From JAJYSO01 sp964451785 (lineage in GTDB: Bacteria; Bacteroidota; Bacteroidia; Flavobacteriales; Flavobacteriaceae), in the NCBI GenBank assembly GCA_964451785.1, contig CAYVJG010000001.1, positions 62,001 through 126,000 on the forward strand: a DNA stretch of 64,000 nucleotides, in the 5' to 3' direction. This document shows, piece after piece, positions 26,804 through 34,724 of the stretch. Made by a program: the position numbers and the translations under genes. Within the stretch, counting starts at the first letter, position 1. Each line of letters opens with the position of its first letter. The notes beneath the pieces are model-generated. The model worked only from the letters and a program-made list of their open reading frames with translations, ran no database searches and was not told the origin of the DNA.

Positions 26804-28036
26804 ATGGCCTTAGAAATGAAAGTCCCTTCACCGGGAGAATCAATTACCGAAGTAGAAATCGCACAGTGGCTTGTTGAAGATGGCGACTATGTTGAAAAAG
26901 ATCAGGCTATTGCTGAAGTAGATAGCGATAAAGCTACCCTTGAGCTCCCTGCAGAAGAAAGCGGTATCATCACCCTTAAGGCTGAAGAAGGGGATGCCGT
27001 TGCCGTTGGTCAAGTTGTGTGTTTAATCGATACAGATGCAGCTAAACCATCTGGCGAAACTAAAGCTGAACCGCAACCGGCTGCTGAAGCAAAAGCTCCT
27101 GAAGCTGCTCCAGCTCCTGCAGCACCAGCGCCAAAACCTGCAGCACCTTCTGCTACTTATGCTGCCGGAACACCTTCGCCTGCTGCTCGTAAAACTTTAG
27201 AAGAAAAAGATATAGACCCTAAAACGGTAACCGGTACTGGTAAAGCTGGCCGCATCACTAAAGAAGATGCTGTTAACGCGCAACCAGCTATGGGAACTCC
27301 TGGCAATGGTCGCCGTGGTGAATCACGCAGCCGCATGTCAATGATGAGACGAAAAACTGCTGAACGCCTGGTCGCTTCTAAAAATGAAACAGCAATGTTA
27401 ACTACCTTTAACGAAGTTGACATGTCTGCAATTTTTGCTTTGCGCAAAGAATATAAAGAACGCTTTAAAAAGAAACACGGTGTAAGTCTTGGCTTTATGT
27501 CATTCTTTACCTTGGCTTGTGTGCGCGCTTTAGAACTCTATCCTGCTGTAAACAGTATGATTGATGGAAAAGAAATGATTTCTTTTGACTACAAAGATAT
27601 CAGTATTGCAGTTTCAGGACCTAAAGGATTAATGGTGCCAGTTATTCGCAATGCCGAAACCATGAGTTTTCGCGGAGTTGAATCTGAAGTAAAACGCTTA
27701 GCTGTTCGCGCGCGTGATGGCCAAATTACCGTTGACGAAATGACAGGAGGAACCTTTACTATCACTAATGGTGGTGTATTTGGCTCTATGTTATCAACCC
27801 CAATTATCAACCCTCCACAAAGCGCAATCTTGGGTATGCACAACATCGTTGAACGCCCGGTAGCCGTTGATGGCCATGTTGAGATTCGTCCAATCATGTT
27901 TGTAGCACTTTCTTATGACCACCGCATTATTGATGGAAAAGAATCTGTGAGCTTCTTAGTAGAAGTGAAAAAAGCACTCGAAAACCCGGTTGAACTCTTG
28001 ATGAACAACAATGCCGCAGCTGCATTAGAATTATAA
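26804..28036 (+). CDS. sucB: Dihydrolipoamide succinyltransferase (E2 of 2-oxoglutarate dehydrogenase)
   Basis: 410 aa. Domains in order: one lipoyl domain (1-75) with the lipoylation lysine in EVDSDKATLELPA; an Ala/Pro linker (about 85-120); a peripheral-subunit-binding domain (SPAARKTLEEKDIDPKTV...RITKEDAV, about 124-160); and the catalytic acyltransferase domain (about 180-410) with SYDHRIIDGKE holding the His and Asp. LipB at 34725 is part of the pathway that lipoylates it. Ends at the terminator 28081-28117. Confidence 0.97.
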   Translation: MALEMKVPSPGESITEVEIAQWLVEDGDYVEKDQAIAEVDSDKATLELPAEESGIITLKAEEGDAVAVGQVVCLIDTDAAKPSGETKAEPQPAAEAKAPEAAPAPAAPAPKPAAPSATYAAGTPSPAARKTLEEKDIDPKTVTGTGKAGRITKEDAVNAQPAMGTPGNGRRGESRSRMSMMRRKTAERLVASKNETAMLTTFNEVDMSAIFALRKEYKERFKKKHGVSLGFMSFFTLACVRALELYPAVNSMIDGKEMISFDYKDISIAVSGPKGLMVPVIRNAETMSFRGVESEVKRLAVRARDGQITVDEMTGGTFTITNGGVFGSMLSTPIINPPQSAILGMHNIVERPVAVDGHVEIRPIMFVALSYDHRIIDGKESVSFLVEVKKALENPVELLMNNNAAAALEL

Positions 28037-28080
28037 GAATAAGTAGGCGAATTGAGTTCGCATAATCTATTCTGGCATAT

Positions 28081-28117
28081 AAAAAAAGCCACTTTCATTA
28101 ACGGAAGTGGCTTTTTT
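28081..28117. terminator. Terminator after sucB
   Basis: GCCACTT (28088-28094) pairs with AAGTGGC (28105-28111), flanked by A7 and T6 tracts, extending the stem to 13 bp. Usable in both directions, so it could also end the leftward transcript of the gene at 28223. Confidence 0.85.
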
Positions 28118-28222
28118 GCATCTTGATAAATCTTGAAAGTTATATACCTTGAATAGTTCTGAAATAGTGATGCACTGATTACAGGATACTGTCCCTAAAA
28201 TGCTAAGCTAACCAATAACTTC

Positions 28223-28864
28223 TTATTCTTCAATCCATATAATATCAGCATAACCTTTGAGCTGTTTTCCTTGGCGGGTTACAGTGATGAGATTTTGAGG
28301 TGAAAAACTTCTAAAATAACTCGAAAGTTGTTCTGCTATATGATTAGTGTAAGCTTTGAGTTTCCAACTTTCATCTAGATCTACACTATTGCAAAACACA
28401 ATGTAAAAGCAATGTGTTAATGGTTCATCATCGTGTTGACGCTCTAGCCAATGTATAAATTCTCCGGGATGATGTTGACTGTAATATATGGTTTCAGGGT
28501 AGGCGGTCGGAAAATCAAGTGGTTTAATGGCAAAGTGAACCCCTTCAAGCGATAAATTAACTAATTGCCCTTTGTGATCGATTGAAGGAATAAACTTGTC
28601 AATAGATTTCAAAATTTCTTCGATAGCGATTCTACTCCAATGCGCATACCACTGATTAATGCAGTGATAAAAAAAGGCTTTTTTAGGAAGTTTATAAGCT
28701 TCAATACTGAGCTTAATCAGTTCGATTAGAGTTTCCCAATCATGCGTTTTGTATGTAAATTGGCTGTATCTCAACCATATATCAGGAGTGTTTGATGTGT
28801 TGTTTAGTGGATAATCTAGGCGCTTTTTTAAATTAGATTCGAGTAAATTTAAATAATCTTCCAT
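28223..28864 (-). CDS. Protein of unknown function
   Basis: 213 residues from MEDYLNLLESNLKKRLDYP. I do not recognise the family. It has no signal peptide or membrane helix, is helical and aromatic-rich, and contains a His-rich stretch (YYSQHHPGEFIHWLERQHDD). The start at 28864 overlaps the upstream DUF6427 gene by 16 bases; a longer N-terminus to 28906 would overlap by 58 and is less likely. The overlap implies translational coupling with DUF6427. Confidence 0.6.
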   Translation of the reverse strand: MEDYLNLLESNLKKRLDYPLNNTSNTPDIWLRYSQFTYKTHDWETLIELIKLSIEAYKLPKKAFFYHCINQWYAHWSRIAIEEILKSIDKFIPSIDHKGQLVNLSLEGVHFAIKPLDFPTAYPETIYYSQHHPGEFIHWLERQHDDEPLTHCFYIVFCNSVDLDESWKLKAYTNHIAEQLSSYFRSFSPQNLITVTRQGKQLKGYADIIWIEE

Positions 28865-29805
28865 TGTATGAGTAAACCTGAAGTTAGAGAAAGTACAATT
28901 AAGCAAATCAATAAAATATTCTTTAAGCGCGGTTGCTGATCTGTTTCGATGTATTTAGCCACTATCAAAGCCGCAGGAATGTCATAAAACAACAACGAGC
29001 TGCCCGGTAAAGCTTCGGGATGTTCGTAAAATAATATCCCGGCAATGCTGGCTAATAAGCTAATGACTAATAAATATTTAGTGCGACGTGTTTTTTGCGA
29101 TTGTTTGACCGTGTCTGATAGACCTTGAACAACAGACCAAATCATCACTGCACTCACCAAAATAAAAGGCCATAAAAAACGCGGATGGTGAAATTCAGTA
29201 AAGGTGTTCAGGTCAAAGTGATAATGGGCGAGGGGGTTAAAGAATTGATCTATGGTCAAAAGGCTGTAACACGTACGTAGCACTAAAATAGTAATGATGG
29301 CTACAATAGGAATGCCCCAATTTCTGTAATCTTCATTGGCAAAATAGAAGATGGCCGCAAAGACCACAGCCATAAAAAATAAGGCTGGTTGATAAAATAA
29401 ACTAGCTATGCCAAAGCAGAATGCGCCATCAAATAGTTTTTGCTTGACTTGCGTGTAAGTTTGTAAACTCAAGATGCGTCTCAGCCCTAAAACAACAAAT
29501 AAACCGGCTATTAGTGGCGTGATATCTTGCAGAAGATAGGGCGTAGCTATTAAAAAAGACAACAGAATGAGGAGCACAAAGGTGTGCCGCCCGCGTGATT
29601 TGTCAAAGCTGATAATGAAATTGCTGAAAAACAACAGTATTATGAGTACTAAAACACCTGCCCCTTTGCCTAAAATCTCTTTAAGCGGTAGGGGAGAGGA
29701 TAAGGCTGTAAAATTAAAAAAGACATAAAAAATTAGCGCAAATAAAAAGATGAGTAAAAAATTTATCGGCTTTGATTTTCTAAAAAAACTTGTCAAGGTT
29801 GGCAT
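28849..29805 (-). CDS. DUF6427-like multi-pass membrane protein
   Basis: 318 aa with about eight hydrophobic segments; opens MPTLTSFFRKSKPINFLLIF, the characteristic start of the Bacteroidota DUF6427 proteins. Function unknown; such genes are often beside purD and DUF6341, as here. Its 5' end is divergent from the DUF6341 gene with 38 bases between starts. It overlaps the downstream gene by 16 bases. Confidence 0.75.
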   Translation of the reverse strand: MPTLTSFFRKSKPINFLLIFLFALIFYVFFNFTALSSPLPLKEILGKGAGVLVLIILLFFSNFIISFDKSRGRHTFVLLILLSFLIATPYLLQDITPLIAGLFVVLGLRRILSLQTYTQVKQKLFDGAFCFGIASLFYQPALFFMAVVFAAIFYFANEDYRNWGIPIVAIITILVLRTCYSLLTIDQFFNPLAHYHFDLNTFTEFHHPRFLWPFILVSAVMIWSVVQGLSDTVKQSQKTRRTKYLLVISLLASIAGILFYEHPEALPGSSLLFYDIPAALIVAKYIETDQQPRLKNILLICLIVLSLTSGLLIQWKII

Positions 29806-29843
29806 TATTTATTATTTTTGGCACTCATAAAACTTGTAAACAA

Positions 29844-30080
29844 ATGAATCCAACAACTCCTGCAGCAGATTTTTTTCATTGGATTGCCCATATTTTTCAG
29901 GACTTCTTTTTTGTCCCTTTAGAATACTTGCGTCACTGGCAAGACCAGACTTGGTGGGGAGCCAATTTTGTTAACTGGATATTTATTTCAATCTTTATTG
30001 TCTTGTTTGTCTATTGGTTATACAAGCTTAAGATATTTGCAGAATACGATAAAAAACATACCCCTGAAACGCATCGTTAA
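29844..30080 (+). CDS. DUF6341-like small membrane protein
   Basis: 78 residues from MNPTTPAADFFHWIAH. One clear membrane helix (about 42-63: NWIFISIFIVLFVYWLYKL) and an aromatic N-terminus. Sequence and position next to purD and DUF6427 fit DUF6341; function unknown. The start at 29844 is chosen over an upstream in-frame start because the extension (MSRLALFII...) would overlap the DUF6427 start. Its stop codon overlaps that of purD in opposite orientation (30077-30080). Confidence 0.7.
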   Translation: MNPTTPAADFFHWIAHIFQDFFFVPLEYLRHWQDQTWWGANFVNWIFISIFIVLFVYWLYKLKIFAEYDKKHTPETHR

Positions 30081-31360
30081 TCGATGCGTTCAAGGTCTTT
30101 GCCTAAGTCTTTACGGCAATATTTCTTATCGAATTTAATCTTCTCGGCCTGTCTGTATGATTCAGATAAGGCCTTTTTGTATGTCTCGTCTAAACTGGTT
30201 ACTGCAATCACTCGACCGCCATTTGTCAACACTTTCCCATTTTCTAAGCGCGTACCGGCGTGATAAACAATGGCGTGTTCTACGCTTTCTAAACCGGTAA
30301 TTTCTTTCCCCTTTTCATAAGCTTCAGGATAGCCTCCGGAAACTAGCATAACTGTAGCGGCGTGACGCTCATCAATCTCTAATTCAGCAGATTTGATATC
30401 GCCTTTTGATAATTTATCAAAAACATCAACTAAATCCGTTTTTAAACGCGGCATCACCACTTCTGTTTCGGGATCGCCCATACGGACATTATATTCGATA
30501 ACAAAAGGATCATTACCTACTTTAATTAAGCCGAAGAATACAAAACCTTTATAGTCAATGCCTTCTTTGTGCAAGCCGTCAATTGTAGGCTTAACCACGC
30601 GTTCGTCAATTTTTTGCATAAACGCATCATCAGCAAAAACAGCTGGCGAAACGGCTCCCATGCCTCCGGTGTTTAAGCCTGTATCGCCTTCACCAATACG
30701 CTTGTAATCTTTTGCTGTTGGCAATAAAATGTAGTCTTTTCCGTCAGTTAACGCAAAAACGCTGAGCTCAATACCGTCTAAAAACTCTTCGATAACCACA
30801 GTGGCGCTGGCAGAACCAAATTTTTCATGCGTCAACATGTTTTCTAATTCAGTTTGCGCTTCGGCTAGATTGTCAATAATCAAGACGCCTTTTCCGGCAG
30901 CTAAACCATCGGCTTTTAAAACATAAGGTGGTTTTAAAGTGGCCAAAAAGTCTTTTCCTTCAGCAACACTAGCTTTGGTAAACGCTTGATAAGCCGCAGT
31001 AGGGATATTGTGGGCGGCCATAAATTCTTTAGCACGCTCTTTACTTCCCTCCAACTCAGCTCCTGCTTTTGATGGACCTATAACTTTGATGTGCTTAAGG
31101 GCCTCATCTTGTTTGAAAAAATCGTAAATCCCTTCAACTAATGGCTGCTCCGGGCCAACCACTAACATGTCGATGGCATGAGTTAAAGCTTGTGCCTTGA
31201 CAGCCTTAAAATCAGTTGGATTAACTGGAAGGTTAGTGGCAATTTGTGCAGTTCCGGCGTTTCCTGGCGCAACAAATAAATGGGTACAACGCGAACTTTT
31301 AGCGAGTTGTTTAGCAATAGCATGCTCACGGCCGCCGCCGCCTAGTATCATAATATTCAC
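30077..31360 (-). CDS. purD: Phosphoribosylamine-glycine ligase
   Basis: ATP-grasp enzyme of purine synthesis: phosphoribosylamine + glycine to GAR. Seen: NIMILGGGGREHAIAKQL at the N-terminus, GPEQPLVEGIYDFF, PYVLKADGLAAGKGVLI (ATP-binding), NTGGMGAVSPA and EYNVRMGDPETEVV. Start choice: homologues begin M-N-I-x-ILG, which fits the GTG at 31358-31360; the ATG at 31349-31351 is the alternative. An in-frame TTG at 31388 lies inside a TATTTTTG promoter box and is excluded. Overlaps the DUF6341 stop by 4 bases. Confidence 0.95.
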   Translation of the reverse strand: MNIMILGGGGREHAIAKQLAKSSRCTHLFVAPGNAGTAQIATNLPVNPTDFKAVKAQALTHAIDMLVVGPEQPLVEGIYDFFKQDEALKHIKVIGPSKAGAELEGSKERAKEFMAAHNIPTAAYQAFTKASVAEGKDFLATLKPPYVLKADGLAAGKGVLIIDNLAEAQTELENMLTHEKFGSASATVVIEEFLDGIELSVFALTDGKDYILLPTAKDYKRIGEGDTGLNTGGMGAVSPAVFADDAFMQKIDERVVKPTIDGLHKEGIDYKGFVFFGLIKVGNDPFVIEYNVRMGDPETEVVMPRLKTDLVDVFDKLSKGDIKSAELEIDERHAATVMLVSGGYPEAYEKGKEITGLESVEHAIVYHAGTRLENGKVLTNGGRVIAVTSLDETYKKALSESYRQAEKIKFDKKYCRKDLGKDLERID

Positions 31361-31387
31361 TCTAATCTTATTTTCATTAATCGGATT

Positions 31388-31395
31388 CAAAAATA
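31388..31395 (-). promoter_or_regulatory. -7 box of the purD promoter
   Basis: On the minus strand TATTTTTG lies about 28 bases before the GTG start of purD. The in-frame TTG that a gene caller could use as start is part of this box. Confidence 0.55.
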
Positions 31396-31507
31396 ATTAA
31401 ATCTATTCACTTTATAAATTTATAGCTGAGAAGATATTGAATTGTAATGAAGAAAAGCTAATTACAACTCAAAAATAAATGACACACAATACATCTAGAC
31501 AGAAGCC

Positions 31508-31567
31508 GTGTTCAGTAAGTCAGTGTTCAGTAAGTCGGTAAAACAGAACACGGAACACGGAACACGG
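31508..31567. repeat. Short tandem repeats
   Basis: GTGTTCAGTAAGTC occurs at 31508-31521 and 31523-31536, and AACACGG three times at 31547-31567 (period 7). The two blocks are mutually complementary in part (GTGTTC/GAACAC), so the region can fold. The rest of 31361-31714 holds no gene; a short hairpin CACGAA-TTCGTG lies at 31671-31686. Confidence 0.7.
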
Positions 31568-31714
31568 AATCTCCGTTACCGCAGACTTGTATCTTGTAGC
31601 GCAAACCAAAATCAAATATATTTTGTTACCTCAATCAAAATATTACGCTTTTACAGAGATTCAGGAACCACACGAAAGGATTCGTGCGGCAGTGAGGCTG
31701 TTTGTCGTATAGTT

Positions 31715-32144
31715 TTATTCGATTAGATCAGTTTTGATTTTCGGGTTTATGGCGATTAAGTTTTTGGTGAATTCCAGTTTGTTTTTAGGAGAGATTGTGA
31801 TGTCGTCAAATTTTCCGTATTTGATTTCAATGCGATCAAAAGAAGGCGCGGGAGCAGATAGGATGCTATTTGTTTTTGATATTGCTTTTATACAGCTAAT
31901 TTCAATGGATTTTCGATAAAATAAGCCAGATTTTATAAGGAGATGCTCCTTGTTAATTACATAATAAGTTCTGAAAAAAAGATCTAAAACAAATAAGAAT
32001 ACCAGTAAAAAAAAAAGTAAAAGCGCCAAGCCATTCTTTAGTTGTACCTTCTTCAAAAACAACAATGAGTAAAGGGGCGTATAACACTGCAAAAATAAAG
32101 CCCAACAAGCCGTAAGAAATTTTAGATGGGTATTTTTTTGACAT
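31715..32144 (-). pseudogene. Bacterial PH-domain (bPH6-like) membrane protein split by one frameshift
   Basis: Two minus-strand frames join at a run of ten A (32007-32016; T10 on the coding strand). The upstream frame starts at 32144 (MSKKYPSKISYGLLGFIF) with a first membrane helix; the downstream frame gives the second helix and the soluble part (TYYVINKEHLLIKSGLFY..., IEIKYGKFDDITISP). Removing one T from the run restores a single protein of about 142 aa. The conserved stretch after the break shows no other damage, so this is a recent event, a phase-variable tract or a sequencing error. Function of the family is unknown. Confidence 0.75.
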
Positions 32145-32254
32145 GTTAATAACCTGAGTTCGATTAATATTTTGAGAGGAAAAATTAGATAAAAAGGGCA
32201 AAATATTGTGTGTTTAAAGTGTTGAATTTTAAATAAATAACAAACTTTCGCCTT

Positions 32255-32398
32255 ATGATTACAATAGATGAAATTACAGAATTTTTTTGTATTCTAGATA
32301 AATTTTATCAAGAATTTGATCGCTCCACCAAACCTTTTCTTTTGGGCAATGAGATTACTGCAAAAATTGGGCTATATAATTTATACATACGGTATTAG
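32255..32398 (+). pseudogene. IS982-family transposase stub
   Basis: A 47-codon frame MITIDEITEFFCILDKFYQE... resembles the N-terminus of IS982-type transposases (ITEIFCxIDDFCKEF). It stops at 32398, far short of the usual 290 or so residues, and the DDE domain is absent downstream. No terminal inverted repeats were identified. Recognised by eye only. Confidence 0.45.
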
Positions 32399-32484
32399 AG
32401 AACTGGAAACAGAGATTAGGAAATAGAAATCAGTAGCTGCGCTCTGCCGTGCACAGTTTTGTGGAGCCTGCGCAGCAAAAATGT

Positions 32485-32520
32485 ATCGAAGGGTGAACGC
32501 GGTCACTGAACCTGTCGAAG
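32485..32520. repeat. REP-like intergenic repeat
   Basis: Contains GGTCACTGAACCTGTCGAAG, close to the common bacterial intergenic repeat built on 'GTCACTGAGCCTGTCGAAG'. It lies just left of the palindrome at 32521-32546. The rest of 32399-32484 is AT-rich and shows nothing else. Confidence 0.5.
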
Positions 32521-32546
32521 TAGATATGGACAGCCGTCCATATCTA
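32521..32546. repeat. Perfect palindromic hairpin, left copy
   Basis: TAGATATGGAC, loop AGCC, GTCCATATCTA: an 11-bp perfect stem followed by nine A. The same hairpin with small changes is at 54274-54301, at the same place relative to tRNA-Pro. Confidence 0.8.
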
Positions 32547-32551
32547 AAAAA

Positions 32552-32580
32552 AAATCCCTTCACAAAATGTGAAAGGATTT
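32552..32580 (-). terminator. Downstream terminator of the tRNA-Pro (1) transcript
   Basis: On the minus strand AAATCCTTTCAC pairs with GTGAAGGGATTT around a 5-base loop, followed by a T9 run. It lies beyond the tRNA relic, so it would have ended the ancestral longer transcript. Confidence 0.7.
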
Positions 32581-32660
32581 GCTTTGTCGGGGTGGCAGGA
32601 TTACCTCTGTGTTGGTCGGTGATCCTGATAGAGGGTTGTTGCAAATCCAGCCTGAACTGC
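32578..32660 (-). pseudogene. Decayed tRNA-Pro relic 1
   Basis: 25 bases (32578-32602) repeat the 3' end and flank of the intact tRNA-Pro (32759-32783). On the minus strand the relic reads AGAGGTAATCCTGCCACCCC: the acceptor and half the T arm are kept, but about 10 bases of the T arm (CGCAGGTTCG) are missing. The 5' half is not recognisable. A matching relic lies at 54387-54450. Confidence 0.6.
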
Positions 32661-32726
32661 TACGCAGCTGTAGGCTTTTTTAGTTTTATACTTATGCTCG
32701 TCTATCGACGGCAACATATAAAAACT

Positions 32727-32761
32727 AAAAAAGCCCAAAATCTTATCAGATTTCAGGCTTT
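32727..32761 (-). terminator. Terminator of tRNA-Pro (1)
   Basis: Minus strand: AAAGCCTGAAATC pairs with GATTTTGGGCTTT, followed by T residues, starting 7 bases after the tRNA. The adjacent inverted repeat at 32674-32734 shares one arm and could form an alternative hairpin. Confidence 0.75.
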
Positions 32762-32767
32762 GCTTTG

Positions 32768-32842
32768 TCGGGGTGGCAGGATTCGAACCTGCGACCTCCG
32801 CGTCCCAAACGCGGCGCGATAACCGGGCTACGCTACACCCCG
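32768..32842 (-). tRNA. tRNA-Pro(TGG), copy 1
   Basis: 75 bases including discriminator A, no encoded CCA. Folds as a cloverleaf: acceptor CGGGGTG/CACCCCG, anticodon stem CCGCG/CGCGG with loop TTTGGGA (anticodon TGG), T arm GCAGG-TTCGAAT-CCTGC. The C1-G72 pair and A73 are proline identity features. Sits upstream of lysS's 3' end on the same strand. Differs from copy 2 mainly in the anticodon stem. Confidence 0.95.
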
Positions 32843-32890
32843 TAAGCGAGGGCAAATGTATAACTTTATTTCGATTTGCCCACCCTTTTT

Positions 32891-34582
32891 TTATATTTTT
32901 TCAACAAATAATCCGTCGTCGGTTTTGTTGACATTAACAAGGTCTTTGCTGCGTAATCCTTTAAGTCCTTTGTCCCATTTTTTATTGCTGAGTTCAGAAG
33001 CTGATTTTAAAGTATTTAACGCTATTGTGCTTTCTTTTTTAAGCAATTCAAAAATGACTTTTTCGTCCTCAGTCAATTCAATTTTCTTTTGCTCAGGTTT
33101 CATTTGTGGGAAAAATAATACTTCTTGAATTGACGGATTATTGGTCAAGAACATGGTTAAGCGGTCCATACCAATGCCTAAACCTGATGTTGGCGGCATA
33201 CCGTATTCGAGTGCGCGTAAGAAATCTTGATCGATAAACTCTGTCGCTTCTTCGTCTCCTTTGGCCGCTAAGCGCAATTGATCTTCAAAACGCTCGCGTT
33301 GATCTATAGGGTCGTTGAGCTCAGAGTAAGCATTGGCGATTTCTTTTCCACATACCATCAATTCAAAGCGCTCAGTTAACTCAGGATGCTCGCGGTGTTC
33401 TTTTGTCAATGGACTCATCTCTTTTGGATAGTCTGTGATGAAGGTAGGTTGAATGTAATTACCTTCACATTTTTCACCAAATATCTCGTCGATAAGTTTT
33501 CCTTTACCCATGGTATCATCCACTTCAATGCCCATACCTTTGGCTGCTTCACGCAATTCGTCTTCAGTTTTTCCGGTGATATCAAATCCGGTAAACTCAA
33601 GGATAGAATCTGTCATTGAGATACGTTTATAAGGCGCTTTAAAGCTGATTTTATGCTCGCCAAATTGCACCTCAGGAGTACCGTTAACTGCAATAGCACA
33701 GTGCTCAAGAAGTTCTTCAACAAACTCCATCATCCAGATGTAATCTTTGTAAGCGACATAAATTTCCATGCCGGTAAATTCAGGATTATGGGTGCGATCC
33801 ATTCCTTCATTGCGGAAGTTTTTGGCAAATTCATATACCCCGTCAAAGCCACCAACAATTAAACGTTTAAGGTAAAGTTCATTAGCAATACGCATGTATA
33901 ACGGAATGTTGAGCGCATTGTGATGCGTCATAAATGGCTTTGCCGCAGCTCCACCAGGTATAGCTTGCAAAATAGGGGTCTCAACTTCATAATAACCGCG
34001 TTCATTAAAGAAATTGCGCATGGCGTTAAACAACTTGGTGCGCTTGATAAAAATTTCTTTAACATGCGGATTAACAGCTAGGTCAGCATAACGTTGACGA
34101 TAGCGCATTTCAGGGTCGTTAAACTTGTCGTATTCATTTCCTTCTTTGTCTTTTTTAGGAAGAGGAAGTGGTTTTAAAGATTTGCTGAGTAAGGTAAAAT
34201 TGTGAACTTTTACAGTTTTTTCGCCTACTTTAGTGGTAAATAATTCGCCTTCAATGCCTATAAAGTCACCGATGTCTAGCAATTTTTTATAGACCTCATT
34301 GTAAAGGGTTTTATCTTCACCAGTACAAATTTCATCGCGGTTAAAATAAACTTGAATACGTCCTTCAGCATCTTGTAGTTCAGCAAAAGATGCTTTTCCT
34401 TGAATGCGGCGAGACATTAATCGGCCGGCAATAATCACCTGCTTCCCTTCCTTAAACGCCTCCTTTATCTGTTTGGAATTGTGGTCAACCGGATACATAG
34501 CGGCTGGATAAGGATTGATGCCTAAGTCTTTTAGCTTAGCCAATTTCTCTCTGCGGATGCGTTCTTGTTCGGAAAGCTGCAT
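32891..34582 (-). CDS. lysS: Lysyl-tRNA synthetase (class II)
   Basis: 563 aa. N-terminal OB-fold anticodon domain (about 50-150; GRLMSRRIQGKASFAELQD), then the class II catalytic core with motif 2 (FRNEGMDRTHNPEFTGMEIY) and motif 3 (GLGIGMDRLTMFL). A C-terminal extension of about 65 residues after FFPQMKPE (helical, winged-helix-like) is typical of Bacteroidota LysS and absent from E. coli. A possible promoter, TTG-N20-TAAATTCG with one mismatch, lies at about 34605-34650 on the minus strand. Confidence 0.97.
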   Translation of the reverse strand: MQLSEQERIRREKLAKLKDLGINPYPAAMYPVDHNSKQIKEAFKEGKQVIIAGRLMSRRIQGKASFAELQDAEGRIQVYFNRDEICTGEDKTLYNEVYKKLLDIGDFIGIEGELFTTKVGEKTVKVHNFTLLSKSLKPLPLPKKDKEGNEYDKFNDPEMRYRQRYADLAVNPHVKEIFIKRTKLFNAMRNFFNERGYYEVETPILQAIPGGAAAKPFMTHHNALNIPLYMRIANELYLKRLIVGGFDGVYEFAKNFRNEGMDRTHNPEFTGMEIYVAYKDYIWMMEFVEELLEHCAIAVNGTPEVQFGEHKISFKAPYKRISMTDSILEFTGFDITGKTEDELREAAKGMGIEVDDTMGKGKLIDEIFGEKCEGNYIQPTFITDYPKEMSPLTKEHREHPELTERFELMVCGKEIANAYSELNDPIDQRERFEDQLRLAAKGDEEATEFIDQDFLRALEYGMPPTSGLGIGMDRLTMFLTNNPSIQEVLFFPQMKPEQKKIELTEDEKVIFELLKKESTIALNTLKSASELSNKKWDKGLKGLRSKDLVNVNKTDDGLFVEKI

Positions 34583-34703
34583 AATGTAATTATTTAATGA
34601 ATTTTCAAATGGCGAATTTACGGAGTTACAGGCGAAGTAACAACTTAAAATTTATAGCTTTTTTTGCCCTAAAGGATTTGTTAAGCCGTATATTTGTCAG
34701 CAT

Positions 34704-34711
34704 TATTTTTG
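34704..34711 (+). promoter_or_regulatory. -7 box before lipB
   Basis: TATTTTTG, 13 bases before the lipB ATG. A second match, TATATTTG, lies at 34689-34696; either could serve. Confidence 0.45.
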
Positions 34712-34724
34712 AATTGCTAAAACT

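Noticed and set aside
31508..31567. Tandem repeats that could suggest a CRISPR array
   Set aside because: Units are 7 and 14-15 bases with no spacers, and there are no cas genes.
32481..32822. Open frame of 113 codons over the tRNA-Pro segment
   Set aside because: It reads through tRNA, relic and terminators on the opposite strand; a similar frame over copy 2 (54280-54525) confirms it is a by-product of the repeat.
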